Notes: a model not told the origin generated them from the letters alone. DNA of 64,000 nt from CAJQQY01 sp964564545 (GCA_964564545.1 CAZMBP010000051.1:1-64000), one strand, 5' to 3'. Numbered from the stretch's first letter, positions 15,794-24,238 are shown. Program-made: numbers and translations.

Positions 15794-15831
15794 AAAAAGC
15801 CTTGTAAATCAATCGTTTACAAGGCTTTTTT
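15794..15831 (+). terminator. Hairpin terminator after the DoxX gene
   Basis: Perfect 15-base arms AAAAAGCCTTGTAAA (15794-15808) and TTTACAAGGCTTTTT (15816-15830) with a 7-base loop run into T residues. The A-run on the left means it could also work in the other direction. Confidence 0.8.
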
Positions 15832-16232
15832 AAATTCATTTTTACCAAAATGAATGATTTTTGAAGGCTTTTGAAAGATTTATGCTAATTAAAATGGTGA
15901 TGCTAGTCTAAATTTGTCCTACTCTAAACTAAGGATGGAACATTTTTCTAGTAAAGATATACCAAAATGGAAATAATTAGTTGAAGAGCAGATTTGCCTT
16001 GATTGATTTGAATTTTCTTCAAGACTTCTCCATCTTTTCAATCCTCAGGTTTCAAAAAATAAATCTATAATAAGGAATAATCTTTCTATGAAAACTATTA
16101 ACCCCAATAACCTCAACACCCATAAATAATCCTCTCCCGATAATTATAAAATTGGGAGTAGGATTTTTTTAAATCCTAAATGACTAAACATCTCAGTTGA
16201 ACAGGAAGTGATAAAATTACTATTTCCTTGAG
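15832..16232. other. Non-coding stretch with no recognised gene
   Basis: About 400 bp between the DoxX terminator and the next hairpin hold no plausible reading frame. A weak, interrupted inverted repeat (ATCCTCTCCC near 16130 and GGGAGTAGGAT near 16154) is visible. Nothing else could be recognised. It may be a decayed gene or an untranslated RNA region. Confidence 0.4.
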
Positions 16233-16270
16233 AGCCTCTTAATTTCCCATTAAGAGGCTACTCTTTTTTT
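16233..16270. terminator. Hairpin with T-run near the thioesterase gene end
   Basis: Arms AGCCTCTTAAT (16233-16243) and ATTAAGAGGCT (16249-16259) enclose TTCCC, then CTCTTTTTTT follows on the plus strand. No gene on the plus strand ends nearby. It is therefore either the terminator of an unseen transcript or a relic. Confidence 0.55.
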
Positions 16271-16278
16271 AAACAATT

Positions 16279-16311
16279 GAATAACGAATATCAAACAAGG
16301 ATTTATGATTT
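16279..16311. repeat. Single-arm copy of the GATATTC repeat family
   Basis: The segment GAATAACGAATATCAAACAA followed by GGATTTATGATTT matches one arm of the elements at 11491-11595 and 27329-27450 with a few changes. No partner arm lies nearby, so it looks like a degenerate or partial copy. It ends 5 bp before the stop codon of the minus-strand thioesterase gene. Confidence 0.6.
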
Positions 16312-16315
16312 AATT

Positions 16316-16798
16316 TTAACCAAAAATACTATCCTCATCTTTACTGCTATCAAAAACTCGAATAGCAATTACTTCCGCTTCAGCAGTTATTTCTCCATCA
16401 GATTTGGCGATGCATGACATCACGACTTTTCTACCTTTGATTTCTTTAACCTTTGCTCGCAGCTCGATTGGTTTAGTATTTAAAGTTGGTTTTAGATATT
16501 TTACAGAGATTGTTCCCGTTGCATATCGATAAACTGGTTGGCTGTCCAATGTTCGATTTTCGGCTTGATAAGCTGCAGCCATTGCTGTACACATAGTATG
16601 GCAATCAATTAAGGTTGCCAAAATCCCTCCATTCAGAATTCCTTTCCAACCTTGATATTTCTCTTGAGATTCCCAGACACAAACTGACTCATCACCTTCC
16701 CAATAACTGCTAATTTTTAGGCCGTCATGATTGCTTCTTCCACAGCCAAAGCAAATATTGCCTGGCATATGATCTTGGAAGTAATCTATTTCATTCAT
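16316..16798 (-). CDS. hotdog-fold thioesterase (PaaI-like)
   Basis: This 160-residue protein has the PaaI / hotdog acyl-CoA thioesterase arrangement. Landmarks are an N-terminal C-F-G-C-G-R-S-N-H-D-G (about residues 16-26, a cysteine-containing leader seen in a subset of these enzymes), Y-Q-G-W-K-G-I-L-N-G-G-I-L-A-T-L-I-D (48-65, with the conserved G-G and D), and a C-terminal strand set V-K-Y-L-K-P-T...R-A-K-V-K-E-I-K-G-R-K-V. D65 at the end of the G-G-x-x-x-T-L-x-D helix is the catalytic-type acidic residue. The acyl substrate is unknown. It is followed downstream in the same direction by no gene. The saccharopine-dehydrogenase-like gene lies 58 bp upstream on the same strand, so the two may be co-transcribed and share a lipid role. 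Confidence 0.82.
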   Translation of the reverse strand: MNEIDYFQDHMPGNICFGCGRSNHDGLKISSYWEGDESVCVWESQEKYQGWKGILNGGILATLIDCHTMCTAMAAAYQAENRTLDSQPVYRYATGTISVKYLKPTLNTKPIELRAKVKEIKGRKVVMSCIAKSDGEITAEAEVIAIRVFDSSKDEDSIFG

Positions 16799-16856
16799 TA
16801 TTTTTCTTTTTATAATTATGTCAGAAGATAACTTGAATGCAGAATATCAGATCTGA

Positions 16857-18089
16857 CTACTTTTTTTCATAAATTTTAAATTGCAACCCAGCATTATCCT
16901 CTAATCTTTTTAACAATGCATCTCCAAGAGCAACAGAAGGTGTTAAAATTCCAGCCACTTTTGGCGTTTTATTTTTATCCAAAGCCAAACACACCGCACT
17001 TTCTGCCAACATTTTACTTGTGGAACCATAGCCTGGGTCACGATCACCCGTCACACTCCCTTGAATCAAAGTTCCATCAGCTAATTTTCCGATGAGCAGC
17101 ATTTTATAAAAACCACTTTCTCGTTTTTCCTTCGATGGTCCTTCGCCTGGTTTTGGTAAAAATCGATTCATAGTATTTCTCAAAAAAGAATTTGGCTTAG
17201 CAGACATCATCAAACCAGTTCCCATGAGCAACATTGTCCCTTTTGCTCTTCCTGAAAAACCAGGACCAGTCATCATGGCTTCATCATATCGAAAATCTTT
17301 TCCGTAAGGAAAACCTTGCAGAGCATGACTTCTCCGAACAACTCGGGTATTTATAGTTGACATGATAAATGGAGCAATCCAAGATTTGGCATCTTTATCA
17401 TATTTCACACTTTTCAAATCTCCTCCATCTTTTCCTTCTTGTTTTCCTTTTGGATTCAAGCCATAGGGATTAAATAATGTCGCATAAATTGATTTATCTT
17501 TTTCGGCTTCAACTAGGACATTACTCAAACTTGCGTAAGTTCCTCCACTCATTTCCCCTTTCATGGCTTTCACTCTGAGTTTGATTTTTTGACAATATTC
17601 TCCCGTAAGTTTTTTTGATTTTTTTTGTAAAAAATAAACGCCCATGTCTGATGGAATAGAATCAAAACCACAAGTATGAACAATTCGAGTTCCATTGGCT
17701 TCTGCAGCTTCCTGATGTTGGTCGATCATTTTTCGCATCCATTGCACCTCTCCGGTAAGGTCGCAATAATCAGTTTTATGCTTGACACATGCTTCCACGA
17801 GAAGAGAACCATATTGAGCATATGGTCCAACAGTCGTACAAATCACCTTTGTTCGTTGCACCATTCGTTCGAGAGTATCCATTTTATTACTATCAGCAAT
17901 TACCAATGGAATTTCCTCTGCCCCTAAATCTTTTTGAATATCTTCTAATTTTACGGCATTTCGTCCACCCATAGCCCATTTTACAGACCCATTTGCTCCA
18001 TATTTTTGAAACATATATTCTGCCACTAATCTACCTGTGAAACCACTTGCTCCCCAAAAAATGATGTCAAATTCTCGTTTATCACTCAT
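16857..18089 (-). CDS. saccharopine dehydrogenase-like / trans-acting enoyl reductase family protein
   Basis: This 410-residue protein has an N-terminal Rossmann motif G-A-S-G-F-T-G-R-L-V-A-E-Y (about residues 14-26), the A-M-G-G-R-N segment, and V-C-T-T-V-G-P-Y-A-Q-Y-G-S-L-L-V-E-A-C (about 84-102) with D-Y-C-D-L-T-G-E (107-114). Together these define the saccharopine-dehydrogenase-like family, including the mycobacterial trans-acting enoyl reductase. The G-F-D-S-I-P-S-D motif at 142-149 is also typical. Members reduce double bonds in long lipids or are of unknown role; lysine biosynthesis is unlikely for this branch. A hotdog thioesterase follows in the same direction, which suggests a lipid-modifying pair. 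Confidence 0.83.
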   Translation of the reverse strand: MSDKREFDIIFWGASGFTGRLVAEYMFQKYGANGSVKWAMGGRNAVKLEDIQKDLGAEEIPLVIADSNKMDTLERMVQRTKVICTTVGPYAQYGSLLVEACVKHKTDYCDLTGEVQWMRKMIDQHQEAAEANGTRIVHTCGFDSIPSDMGVYFLQKKSKKLTGEYCQKIKLRVKAMKGEMSGGTYASLSNVLVEAEKDKSIYATLFNPYGLNPKGKQEGKDGGDLKSVKYDKDAKSWIAPFIMSTINTRVVRRSHALQGFPYGKDFRYDEAMMTGPGFSGRAKGTMLLMGTGLMMSAKPNSFLRNTMNRFLPKPGEGPSKEKRESGFYKMLLIGKLADGTLIQGSVTGDRDPGYGSTSKMLAESAVCLALDKNKTPKVAGILTPSVALGDALLKRLEDNAGLQFKIYEKK

Positions 18090-18288
18090 AATATTTAATT
18101 ATTAAAATTTTATAAAAATCGAATTTACTATTTATCAAGTAAAATTTTCAACGAAGTAAGTTAAGTATTATAGATTGAGATAAATCATCTAATAACTTAT
18201 CTTTTATTTGTAACTTAAAATGAATATAAGTGTTCAATGAGAGTATTTTATTTTAAAAAGAAATAAGCTCAAAATAGACTTTTCAAAA

Positions 18289-18322
18289 TTTGTCTTTAAT
18301 TGGACTCTATTACTTATATTTG
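18289..18322 (+). promoter_or_regulatory. Bacteroidota-type promoter for the TerB-like gene
   Basis: A -33-like TTTG at 18289-18292 and a perfect TAnnTTTG -7 element (TATATTTG, 18315-18322) are separated by 22 bp. They lie 48 bp before the ATG at 18370. Both boxes match the promoter class described for Bacteroides and Flavobacterium. Confidence 0.65.
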
Positions 18323-18369
18323 CGGTCTCAAATCAGAAATTTATTTTTAATAAAATATATCATTAAAAA

Positions 18370-18855
18370 ATGTTACATCAATTAAGAAATTTACCAGCTG
18401 AAGATTTACAAGAATTACTTGATGCAATTCCAGTAATTACTTTGTTAATAGCTGGAGCTGACGGAGATATCGAAGGCGAAGAATTAGCGCATTCAGAAAA
18501 AATCACTAAGATTAGAGGATATTCAGGTGGAGAAATCATGCAAGACTTTTATGACAAAGTTGGAGAGGATTATACTGAACGATTAGATCGTTGGTTAAAA
18601 GTAATTCCAAAAGATACTGCTGAAAGAACGGCAGATCTCTCAAATCGATTGGAAAAATTAAATCCTATTTTAGCAAAATTAGCTCCTGAATTAGGTGCTG
18701 AGATGTACAAAAGTTTCACTTCTTTTGCCAAGCATGTTGCTAAAGCTTCAGGCGGATTTTTTGGTTTTGGAAGAATCAACAAGGAAGAAGCTGAATTGGT
18801 TAATTTACCAATGTTGACTCCGATAATTGTTGAAAAAGAAGAGGACGAAGCATAG
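18370..18855 (+). CDS. TerB-like helical protein of unknown function
   Basis: This 161-residue all-helical cytoplasmic protein has no signal. The segment L-L-I-A-G-A-D-G-D-I-E-G-E-E-L (about residues 27-41) resembles the acidic A-x-A-D-G-x-x-x-x-x-E metal-binding helix start of TerB-like domains. The remainder is amphipathic helices and a glycine-rich turn S-G-G-F-F-G-F-G-R-I (about 131-140). I place it near the TerB-like fold only from this motif and would not claim a tellurite role. It has its own strong promoter and a strong hairpin terminator, so it is a single-gene unit and may be well expressed. Confidence 0.6.
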   Translation: MLHQLRNLPAEDLQELLDAIPVITLLIAGADGDIEGEELAHSEKITKIRGYSGGEIMQDFYDKVGEDYTERLDRWLKVIPKDTAERTADLSNRLEKLNPILAKLAPELGAEMYKSFTSFAKHVAKASGGFFGFGRINKEEAELVNLPMLTPIIVEKEEDEA

Positions 18856-18870
18856 TTTTCGTTTTTTATA

Positions 18871-18912
18871 AAAAAAGCTGCTACTGATTTCAAGATTTGT
18901 AGCAGCTTTTTT
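18871..18912 (+). terminator. Strong hairpin terminator
   Basis: Perfect 14-base arms AAAAAAGCTGCTAC (18871-18884) and GTAGCAGCTTTTTT (18899-18912) have a 14-base loop and continue into further T residues. It lies 16 bp after the stop codon of the TerB-like gene. Confidence 0.85.
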
Positions 18913-19044
18913 TTTTGCAGTTATCTTGAAAAATTTTCTCTTTTCAGTCTTTCGTTAATTTTTTTCCGAAAATATTAATCGATCCCTTTGTTCGTTTTAA
19001 AGAAAGATCAAAACAAAAAAAGTAAATATTTCCTCTGAAAGATT

Positions 19045-19052
19045 TACTTTTG
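19045..19052 (+). promoter_or_regulatory. -7 promoter element ahead of the chain-length gene
   Basis: TACTTTTG fits TAnnTTTG and is 20 bp before the ATG at 19073. No clear -33 TTTG is visible at the expected distance, so the call is tentative. Confidence 0.45.
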
Positions 19053-19072
19053 CGAAATAATCACAACTTTAC

Positions 19073-20170
19073 ATGGAAAATAATGAGAACCTACTAGGCG
19101 TCATTTCTACACTCTTGAAATGGCGAAAACCTATCATAAGAATTTGTTTAATTGCAGGAATTGGTACTGCGCTCATCACTTGGTTTGGCTTAGATGACTA
19201 CTATCAATCTACTACAGTTTTTTATGCAGCAAGCCCTGACTTGGGTAAACCTGAGGCTGTTGGTGAAATCGAACGAGATAGAGATATCTATGGAGAAGAC
19301 ACCGACAATGATCGACTTTTGACGATTGCTCAATCGAATGAGTTAGTGACTTATTTGATTAATAAATTTAAGCTCTACGATCATTATGACATTGACCAAA
19401 GCAATCGGAAGTCAAAAGATAAGGTGCGTAAGAAGTTCCGTAAATTATATAATGTAGAAAAGACCAAATACGAAGCAATCGAAATTGCGGTGGAAGATAG
19501 AGATAGTATCAAGGCTGCTGAAATTGTCAATGCTGCAAGAATTAGAACTACAGAAATTGCTCAAACCTTGATCAAAGATGGACACGCTAAAAGAATGAAC
19601 TCATTGGAATCAACCATCAAGGAAAAACAAAAATCACTTTATATTCTTGGAGATAGTCTTTCTAGAGTTCGGAAAAAATATCAAGTTTTTAATACCGAAA
19701 CTCAAGGGGAATTATTGGCACAAATGGTTGCTAAACAACGAAGTCAATTAATCGGTGCAAAAGCAAAAATAGAAGTTTTTAAAACAGGCGGTAGTGCTGC
19801 AAGAGACTCTGTTATTTTTCTCCGAGCACAAGTGAAAGGTTTGGAAAAAGAAGTGGAAAGCCTCGAAAAAAACTTATCACTTTTCAATAGCGGTATGTCT
19901 TTGGTCAATGAGTTGGAAGATGAACATCAAGAAGCTCGTGAACAAATAAGTATTGACCGAGAACGATTTAAACAGCTAAAAGCTAGTTATGATTCTTATA
20001 TTCCAACTATTATGGTAGTTGAAAATGGAGACGTTCCGGTGGTCAAATCTCGCCCTATGCGTTCCTTAATCACCATTAGCGCAGTTATCATTGCTTTTAT
20101 TCTAAGTTTGATTGGCGTTTTGATTTTGGAAAATTACAAAGATGTGGATTGGAAAAAACTGTCTGAATAA
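19073..20170 (+). CDS. polysaccharide chain-length determinant (Wzz/PCP-like)
   Basis: This 365-residue protein has the topology of polysaccharide co-polymerases: a first transmembrane helix at about residues 21-36 (I-R-I-C-L-I-A-G-I-G-T-A-L-I-T-W), a large periplasmic part with coiled-coil helices (about 160-300, A-K-R-M-N-S-L-E-S-T-I-K-E-K-Q-K) and a second helix near 333-352. It has no cytoplasmic tyrosine-kinase domain, so it resembles Wzz/Wzc-N-type proteins of the Wzy-dependent pathway. It should set the chain length of a surface or exported polysaccharide. The gene that follows encodes an O-antigen ligase/polymerase-type membrane protein, which supports this. Most of the other genes of such a pathway are not in the window. 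Confidence 0.82.
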   Translation: MENNENLLGVISTLLKWRKPIIRICLIAGIGTALITWFGLDDYYQSTTVFYAASPDLGKPEAVGEIERDRDIYGEDTDNDRLLTIAQSNELVTYLINKFKLYDHYDIDQSNRKSKDKVRKKFRKLYNVEKTKYEAIEIAVEDRDSIKAAEIVNAARIRTTEIAQTLIKDGHAKRMNSLESTIKEKQKSLYILGDSLSRVRKKYQVFNTETQGELLAQMVAKQRSQLIGAKAKIEVFKTGGSAARDSVIFLRAQVKGLEKEVESLEKNLSLFNSGMSLVNELEDEHQEAREQISIDRERFKQLKASYDSYIPTIMVVENGDVPVVKSRPMRSLITISAVIIAFILSLIGVLILENYKDVDWKKLSE

Positions 20171-20231
20171 CGGTTAATTGTTAACGGTGAACTGTTAATA
20201 TTCCCGCTTGTAATTAATCATTAACCATTAG
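20169..20231. repeat. Imperfect inverted repeat between the chain-length and ligase genes
   Basis: The stop codon of the upstream gene opens TAACGGTTAATTGTTAACGG, and the right end holds ATTAATCATTAACCATTA, an imperfect inverse of it. It fills the intergenic region and leaves only a TTG codon as a start for the next gene in the observed frame. Confidence 0.5.
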
Positions 20232-20236
20232 AAACC

Positions 20237-21676
20237 TTGTTTGCAAAACTGCTTGGCATATCGACGGAAGATCTTTCTCAAAAATTATTTGCGATTTTTG
20301 GAGCAATCATTTTGTTGTCTTTGTTTATTGGGGCGGCGACTGATTTTTATTTCTTAGCAGCATTGCCTGTGGTGGTTTTGATTGGATTCGTTGCGGTAGT
20401 AGATTTTAAAAGTCTATTTTTTCTTACCCTATTTTTAATTCCTTTTTCGATAGAAATGACATTGCCTGGAGGTCTTGGAACAGACTTTCCACCTGAGCTT
20501 TTGATCATCGGATTGATGCTCACTTACCTTCTATATTTTATCAAAAATTTAAAAAATATTGGGAAAGAATTTTACAAGCATCCAATAACGATCTTTGTAA
20601 TTTTGCATTTGTTTTGGACATTTATCACCACTATTCATTCTTACGATTATTTAGTTTCTGTAAAATTCCTGCTCGCAAAATTTTGGTATGTTTTCGTCTT
20701 CTATTTTATGGCTGGACAACTTATCAAAACAACGAAGGATTTTAAAAAGCTATTTTGGTTTTTCTTCTTTCCCATTTTTGCAACGATATTTTATGTGATG
20801 ATTCGGCATGCAGCGACTGGTTTTTCATTTAAAGAAATTAACTTTTGTGTTGGACCATTTTATCGTAACCATGTGATGTATGGATGTATCGTTGCCTTGT
20901 TTTTACCATTTATTTGGTATGTCAAAAAGTGGTATCCTAAATATTCAAAGACTTGGTGGTTTTTAGTTGGAGCACTTTTAATTGCCTTGTTGGCGGTACA
21001 ATTATCGTATACTCGAGCTGCTTATGTTGGAATTGCGATTGCGATTGCAGCGGTACAAATTATTCGTTTTCGATTGATGAAAGTTGCAGTTGGATTGGCG
21101 ATTGCCATTGCTTTGGGAGTCGTAGTTCACTTAATTACCGATAATTCCTACATGGATTATGCGCCTGAATTTAAAAATACAGTTACTCATAATCAGTTCG
21201 ATAATTTGATTTCAGCTACGGCAAAAGGGGAAGACATTTCGACGATGGAAAGAGTTTATCGTTGGGTCGCAGGCTATCAAATGAGTCAAAAAGAACCACT
21301 AACCGGTTTTGGTCCTGGAAACTTTTATGGCTTTTATAAAGGCTATACCGTCACTAGTTTTGAAACTTATGTGAGTGATAATCCCGAACAATCAGGAATT
21401 CATAATTACTATTTGATGTTGATTGTGGAGCAAGGTTTTATGGGAGCATTTATATTCTTATTTATGTGCTTTTACTTCTTGATTCGAGGGGAAACGGTCT
21501 ATCATAAAATTAAAGATCCGATGAAAAAACATATTGTAATGACGGTGATTTTGACGGTGATTATTATTGATTGTTTATTGTTGATCAATGATATGATCGA
21601 AACAGATAAGATTGGTTCGTTCTTTTTTATTTGTATGGCAGTACTTACGAATATGGATACAACCCCCGACCCCTAA
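20237..21676 (+). CDS. O-antigen ligase/polymerase-type membrane protein
   Basis: This 479-residue protein has about eleven transmembrane helices. The long periplasmic loop before the last helices shows the Wzy_C / O-antigen ligase pattern: G-F-G-P-G-N-F-Y near residue 355 and I-H-N-Y-Y-L-M-L-I-V-E-Q-G near 388-400 (conserved H-N and E). It probably polymerises or ligates a polysaccharide in the inner membrane and works with the preceding chain-length protein. The start is TTG at 20237, because the frame is closed 12 bp upstream and no ATG precedes the first membrane helix. The last residues T-T-P-D-P and the stop codon are encoded by the inverted repeat of the element at 21662-21864, so the original C-terminus may have been replaced. 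Confidence 0.8.
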   Translation: MFAKLLGISTEDLSQKLFAIFGAIILLSLFIGAATDFYFLAALPVVVLIGFVAVVDFKSLFFLTLFLIPFSIEMTLPGGLGTDFPPELLIIGLMLTYLLYFIKNLKNIGKEFYKHPITIFVILHLFWTFITTIHSYDYLVSVKFLLAKFWYVFVFYFMAGQLIKTTKDFKKLFWFFFFPIFATIFYVMIRHAATGFSFKEINFCVGPFYRNHVMYGCIVALFLPFIWYVKKWYPKYSKTWWFLVGALLIALLAVQLSYTRAAYVGIAIAIAAVQIIRFRLMKVAVGLAIAIALGVVVHLITDNSYMDYAPEFKNTVTHNQFDNLISATAKGEDISTMERVYRWVAGYQMSQKEPLTGFGPGNFYGFYKGYTVTSFETYVSDNPEQSGIHNYYLMLIVEQGFMGAFIFLFMCFYFLIRGETVYHKIKDPMKKHIVMTVILTVIIIDCLLLINDMIETDKIGSFFFICMAVLTNMDTTPDP

Positions 21677-21864
21677 AGGGGAGTTTTGGTTTTCCTTTCA
21701 CTTGGAAAACTACTTTCATTAATTTAGAAATGTACTTCAAAAAAGATTGGGGAACTATTTGTACAAATAGTTCCCCAATCTTCATTGCAATAAATGATTT
21801 CAGAAAATGAAAGAAATCTTTTCATTGAAAGGAAAGCCAAAACTCCCCTTTAGGGGTCGGGGGT
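21662..21864. mobile_element. Gene-less copy of the DUF559-element terminal repeats (MITE-like)
   Basis: The ends 21662-21699 and 21827-21864 are inverted repeats of 38 bp with one mismatch (position 29) and share the core CCCCCGACCCCTAAAGGGG with the DUF559 element. Another common word, CTTTCATT, follows inside the left end, as in the larger copy. No reading frame is present. The centre holds a perfect 36-nt palindrome (21745-21780). The left repeat supplies the stop of the ligase gene and the right repeat supplies the first base of the M14 gene's stop, so it sits precisely between two convergent genes. Confidence 0.8.
21745..21780. terminator. Perfect 36-nt palindrome, likely bidirectional terminator
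   Basis: Arms GATTGGGGAACTATTTGT (21745-21762) and ACAAATAGTTCCCCAATC (21763-21780) are fully complementary, with no separate loop. A-rich sequence precedes it and TTCATT follows. It lies between convergent genes inside the gene-less repeat element. Confidence 0.65.
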
Positions 21865-22805
21865 TAAAACGCTTCCAACGTCTTAATCAAAAAGAATCCA
21901 TCATCTCCCTGCTTCTGATAAAGCGGCATCAAAATCAAACTATCTTCAATCGCCACCACATTTCCATTTTTATCTTTGGCTAAAATTTCTCCTTTTTTCA
22001 CAGGTTGAAAATTTTTATAATTAGGAGCCATTTCAAAATCATCCTCTGGAGAAATATGATGTGTAGTCACCAATTCCGCAATCTTTGGTAACCCCTTCGA
22101 GTACTCAATCAAAATAGAATCATGTCTATTTTCTACATGTGATTCTTGTACACAGCCAACAGTTCGCAAACAATTGGTCAAGGCAGCGATCGCTCTATTG
22201 ACAGAAAGTTGCTCATCATGTTGACCTGATTCGAAGGTCACCGCAACTGTATCTGGCTCAAAATTATCATTATTAAAAAAGTGAAGTGTTGTCCCTTGTA
22301 TCCCCTTTAGCATCCCTCTGATTACTGGTGCATGTAACTCTACCGCAATCCGAACACTTTCTTCTGTTTCTTGGGGAATAGAAAAAATTCCTCCAAAAGC
22401 AGTTGTAGTATGTAAATCTAGAAATATTAATTTTTCAGGTTGGTAGGTGTCAATTTCATGATGTACAACTTCTAATAACTCTTTTATTTCTAAATCTTCT
22501 TCATCCAAATCCTCTTCTTTAGCATTATTTATTCGAGTTACATTCTCAGTAGTCCATTGTCGATTCAAATCTCGATTGATATATCTTACTCCTTTTTTCT
22601 TTGCTCGAATATTTCCAATCAATCCTACTAACCTTCCACAAAAATGAAAATCAGGATTTGTAATTGGCTCTACTTCTAACATCTTAAACATCAAATCCAA
22701 CGCCTTAACACCTGCTGGTTCATTTCCATGCATTGCTCCAAAAACAATCAACAAAGGTCCTCTGTCGACTCCTTCATAACTTCCTATGTACCGTTCATTC
22801 CCCAT
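21864..22805 (-). CDS. M14-type succinylglutamate desuccinylase/aspartoacylase family protein
   Basis: This 313-residue protein has the zinc-binding pattern of the AstE/AspA family: G-A-M-H-G-N-E-P-A-G with H26 and E29, and F-L-D-L-H-T-T with the third ligand His at about residue 132. The catalytic-type Glu lies in V-T-F-E-S-G-Q-H-D (about 187-195), and R-D-L-N-R-Q-W (82-88) matches the substrate-binding arginine segment. A C-terminal beta domain contains P-V-K-K-G-E-I-L-A. It should hydrolyse an N-acyl amino acid or related amide in the cytoplasm; the exact substrate is not fixed by sequence. The stop codon begins inside the inverted repeat of the mobile copy. Confidence 0.84.
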   Translation of the reverse strand: MGNERYIGSYEGVDRGPLLIVFGAMHGNEPAGVKALDLMFKMLEVEPITNPDFHFCGRLVGLIGNIRAKKKGVRYINRDLNRQWTTENVTRINNAKEEDLDEEDLEIKELLEVVHHEIDTYQPEKLIFLDLHTTTAFGGIFSIPQETEESVRIAVELHAPVIRGMLKGIQGTTLHFFNNDNFEPDTVAVTFESGQHDEQLSVNRAIAALTNCLRTVGCVQESHVENRHDSILIEYSKGLPKIAELVTTHHISPEDDFEMAPNYKNFQPVKKGEILAKDKNGNVVAIEDSLILMPLYQKQGDDGFFLIKTLEAF

Positions 22806-22885
22806 ATTTCTTTCTTGTAATTATTTTTTCTACGTGTTTATATTGTTACAAAAATAAGTCCTATTTAATAGAGTTTATTCTAATT

Positions 22886-24238
22886 TTAATCTAACTTCAT
22901 TCGATGCAAAATCAATTTCCGCTCCCCTGCCCATGCATTTTTATATAAAAAATACAAATACCCATTCCTCGCTTTTGGCTTTTCGATATAAGCAAAATCA
23001 ATCGGTAGAGCTGTTCCCAATGTTCCTTTTTCCAAATCGACTTCTTGAATTTTTTCACCCCATCGAGTATTAAATGTAGTAAATGCTCGTTTTTGGATAT
23101 TGTCAAATAATATTTGTTTTTTCCACTTTCGAGTCTTGTGATAATCAATTGGAATACTTCGAATTGAATCTCCTATTTCTGAAAAAAATTGCAACTCAGC
23201 ATTAAAATGATTGAACACAATCAATTCATTTCCTTTTTGAAAAATCGGGGCATTTAATTTTGGATAAAAGACTTTCATGATCCCTTTCAAAAAATAATCG
23301 CTTTCCTTCAAAGCTAAAATTTTCTCATTAAGATTCGATCCCCACAAATCATCTAACCATGGTTGTCGCAATCCTAATTCTTCTATGAGTCGAAAAATTT
23401 CTTTTTCATTTTGAATTAATGGAAACTCATATTTCTCTAAAGAATCCGTGGGAATGGGTGCTTCTCCACTTTTTTGTTGGGCATTTAGCTGTCGAGCAAA
23501 GGCATTATATCTCAGCGCTTGCCCTTGATAAAAATATTGCTCAAAATAAAGAAAATTTTCGTTGGCTAAAACACATGGATGGTCAATTAGATAAAAATCA
23601 CCAATAAATATTTTTTTAGGAAAAGAGAACCCCGTGGAATCAATGACTATTTCTCGAACATTCTTTTCCGTCACTAAAAATGCTTGCCCTGTACAATGTT
23701 GTAACAACCCTTTTGGGTAATAGTTTTTCAACGAAAATTCTGCAATCAGTTCATTTGTCCTTCCATCCAAAGCTATTAAAGAATACTTTTCAATAGAATT
23801 TCGATGAGCGAGTAGCAATATTTTATCCTCAAAAAAAATATAATCTACCACGCTAAATGGTTCAAAAAAAACAGTATCAATTTTTCGCTTGGAACTTACT
23901 GAGATTTCAGGAAGTGCCGATGCCGTTGGTTGTAATTCAATAATAAACTCTCGAGTTTCTGCATTTTTTATTTCCAAAGCTTCTGTCTCAAATCCCACAA
24001 AACTAAAACTTAGCGTCGTTGGCAAATTTGATATTTCCATTTGAAAAAAACCTTCTTGGTTTGTTGTACTTCCCTCCAAGTTTTCTATTTTTTTTGAAAT
24101 ATTAACATTGGAAAGTGGTTCTTTGGTTTGAGAATTTAGCACGACACCTTGAATCTGAAAAGGTGTTTGAGCATTCATTTTTCCAAAAAGAAATATGAAA
24201 AAAAGCAGGGTGAGTATTTTTGTTATTTTAAAATTCAT
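22886..24238 (-). CDS. exported beta-propeller protein with carboxypeptidase-regulatory-like domain
   Basis: This 450-residue protein has a signal peptide (about 1-23). Residues 26-110 form a CarboxypepD_reg-like domain (I-Q-G-V-V-L-N-S-Q-T-K-E-P-L-S-N-V-N-I and F-S-F-V-G-F-E-T). The rest looks like a 6-bladed beta-propeller or WD-like domain with regularly spaced strands such as V-V-D-Y-I-F-F-E-D-K-I-L-L-L-A-H and P-C-V-L-A-N-E-N-F-L-Y-F-E. I cannot assign a ligand. Bacteroidota encode many such surface or periplasmic proteins near transport functions. The 257-bp upstream region contains a repeat element (24355-24473). Confidence 0.65.
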   Translation of the reverse strand: MNFKITKILTLLFFIFLFGKMNAQTPFQIQGVVLNSQTKEPLSNVNISKKIENLEGSTTNQEGFFQMEISNLPTTLSFSFVGFETEALEIKNAETREFIIELQPTASALPEISVSSKRKIDTVFFEPFSVVDYIFFEDKILLLAHRNSIEKYSLIALDGRTNELIAEFSLKNYYPKGLLQHCTGQAFLVTEKNVREIVIDSTGFSFPKKIFIGDFYLIDHPCVLANENFLYFEQYFYQGQALRYNAFARQLNAQQKSGEAPIPTDSLEKYEFPLIQNEKEIFRLIEELGLRQPWLDDLWGSNLNEKILALKESDYFLKGIMKVFYPKLNAPIFQKGNELIVFNHFNAELQFFSEIGDSIRSIPIDYHKTRKWKKQILFDNIQKRAFTTFNTRWGEKIQEVDLEKGTLGTALPIDFAYIEKPKARNGYLYFLYKNAWAGERKLILHRMKLD

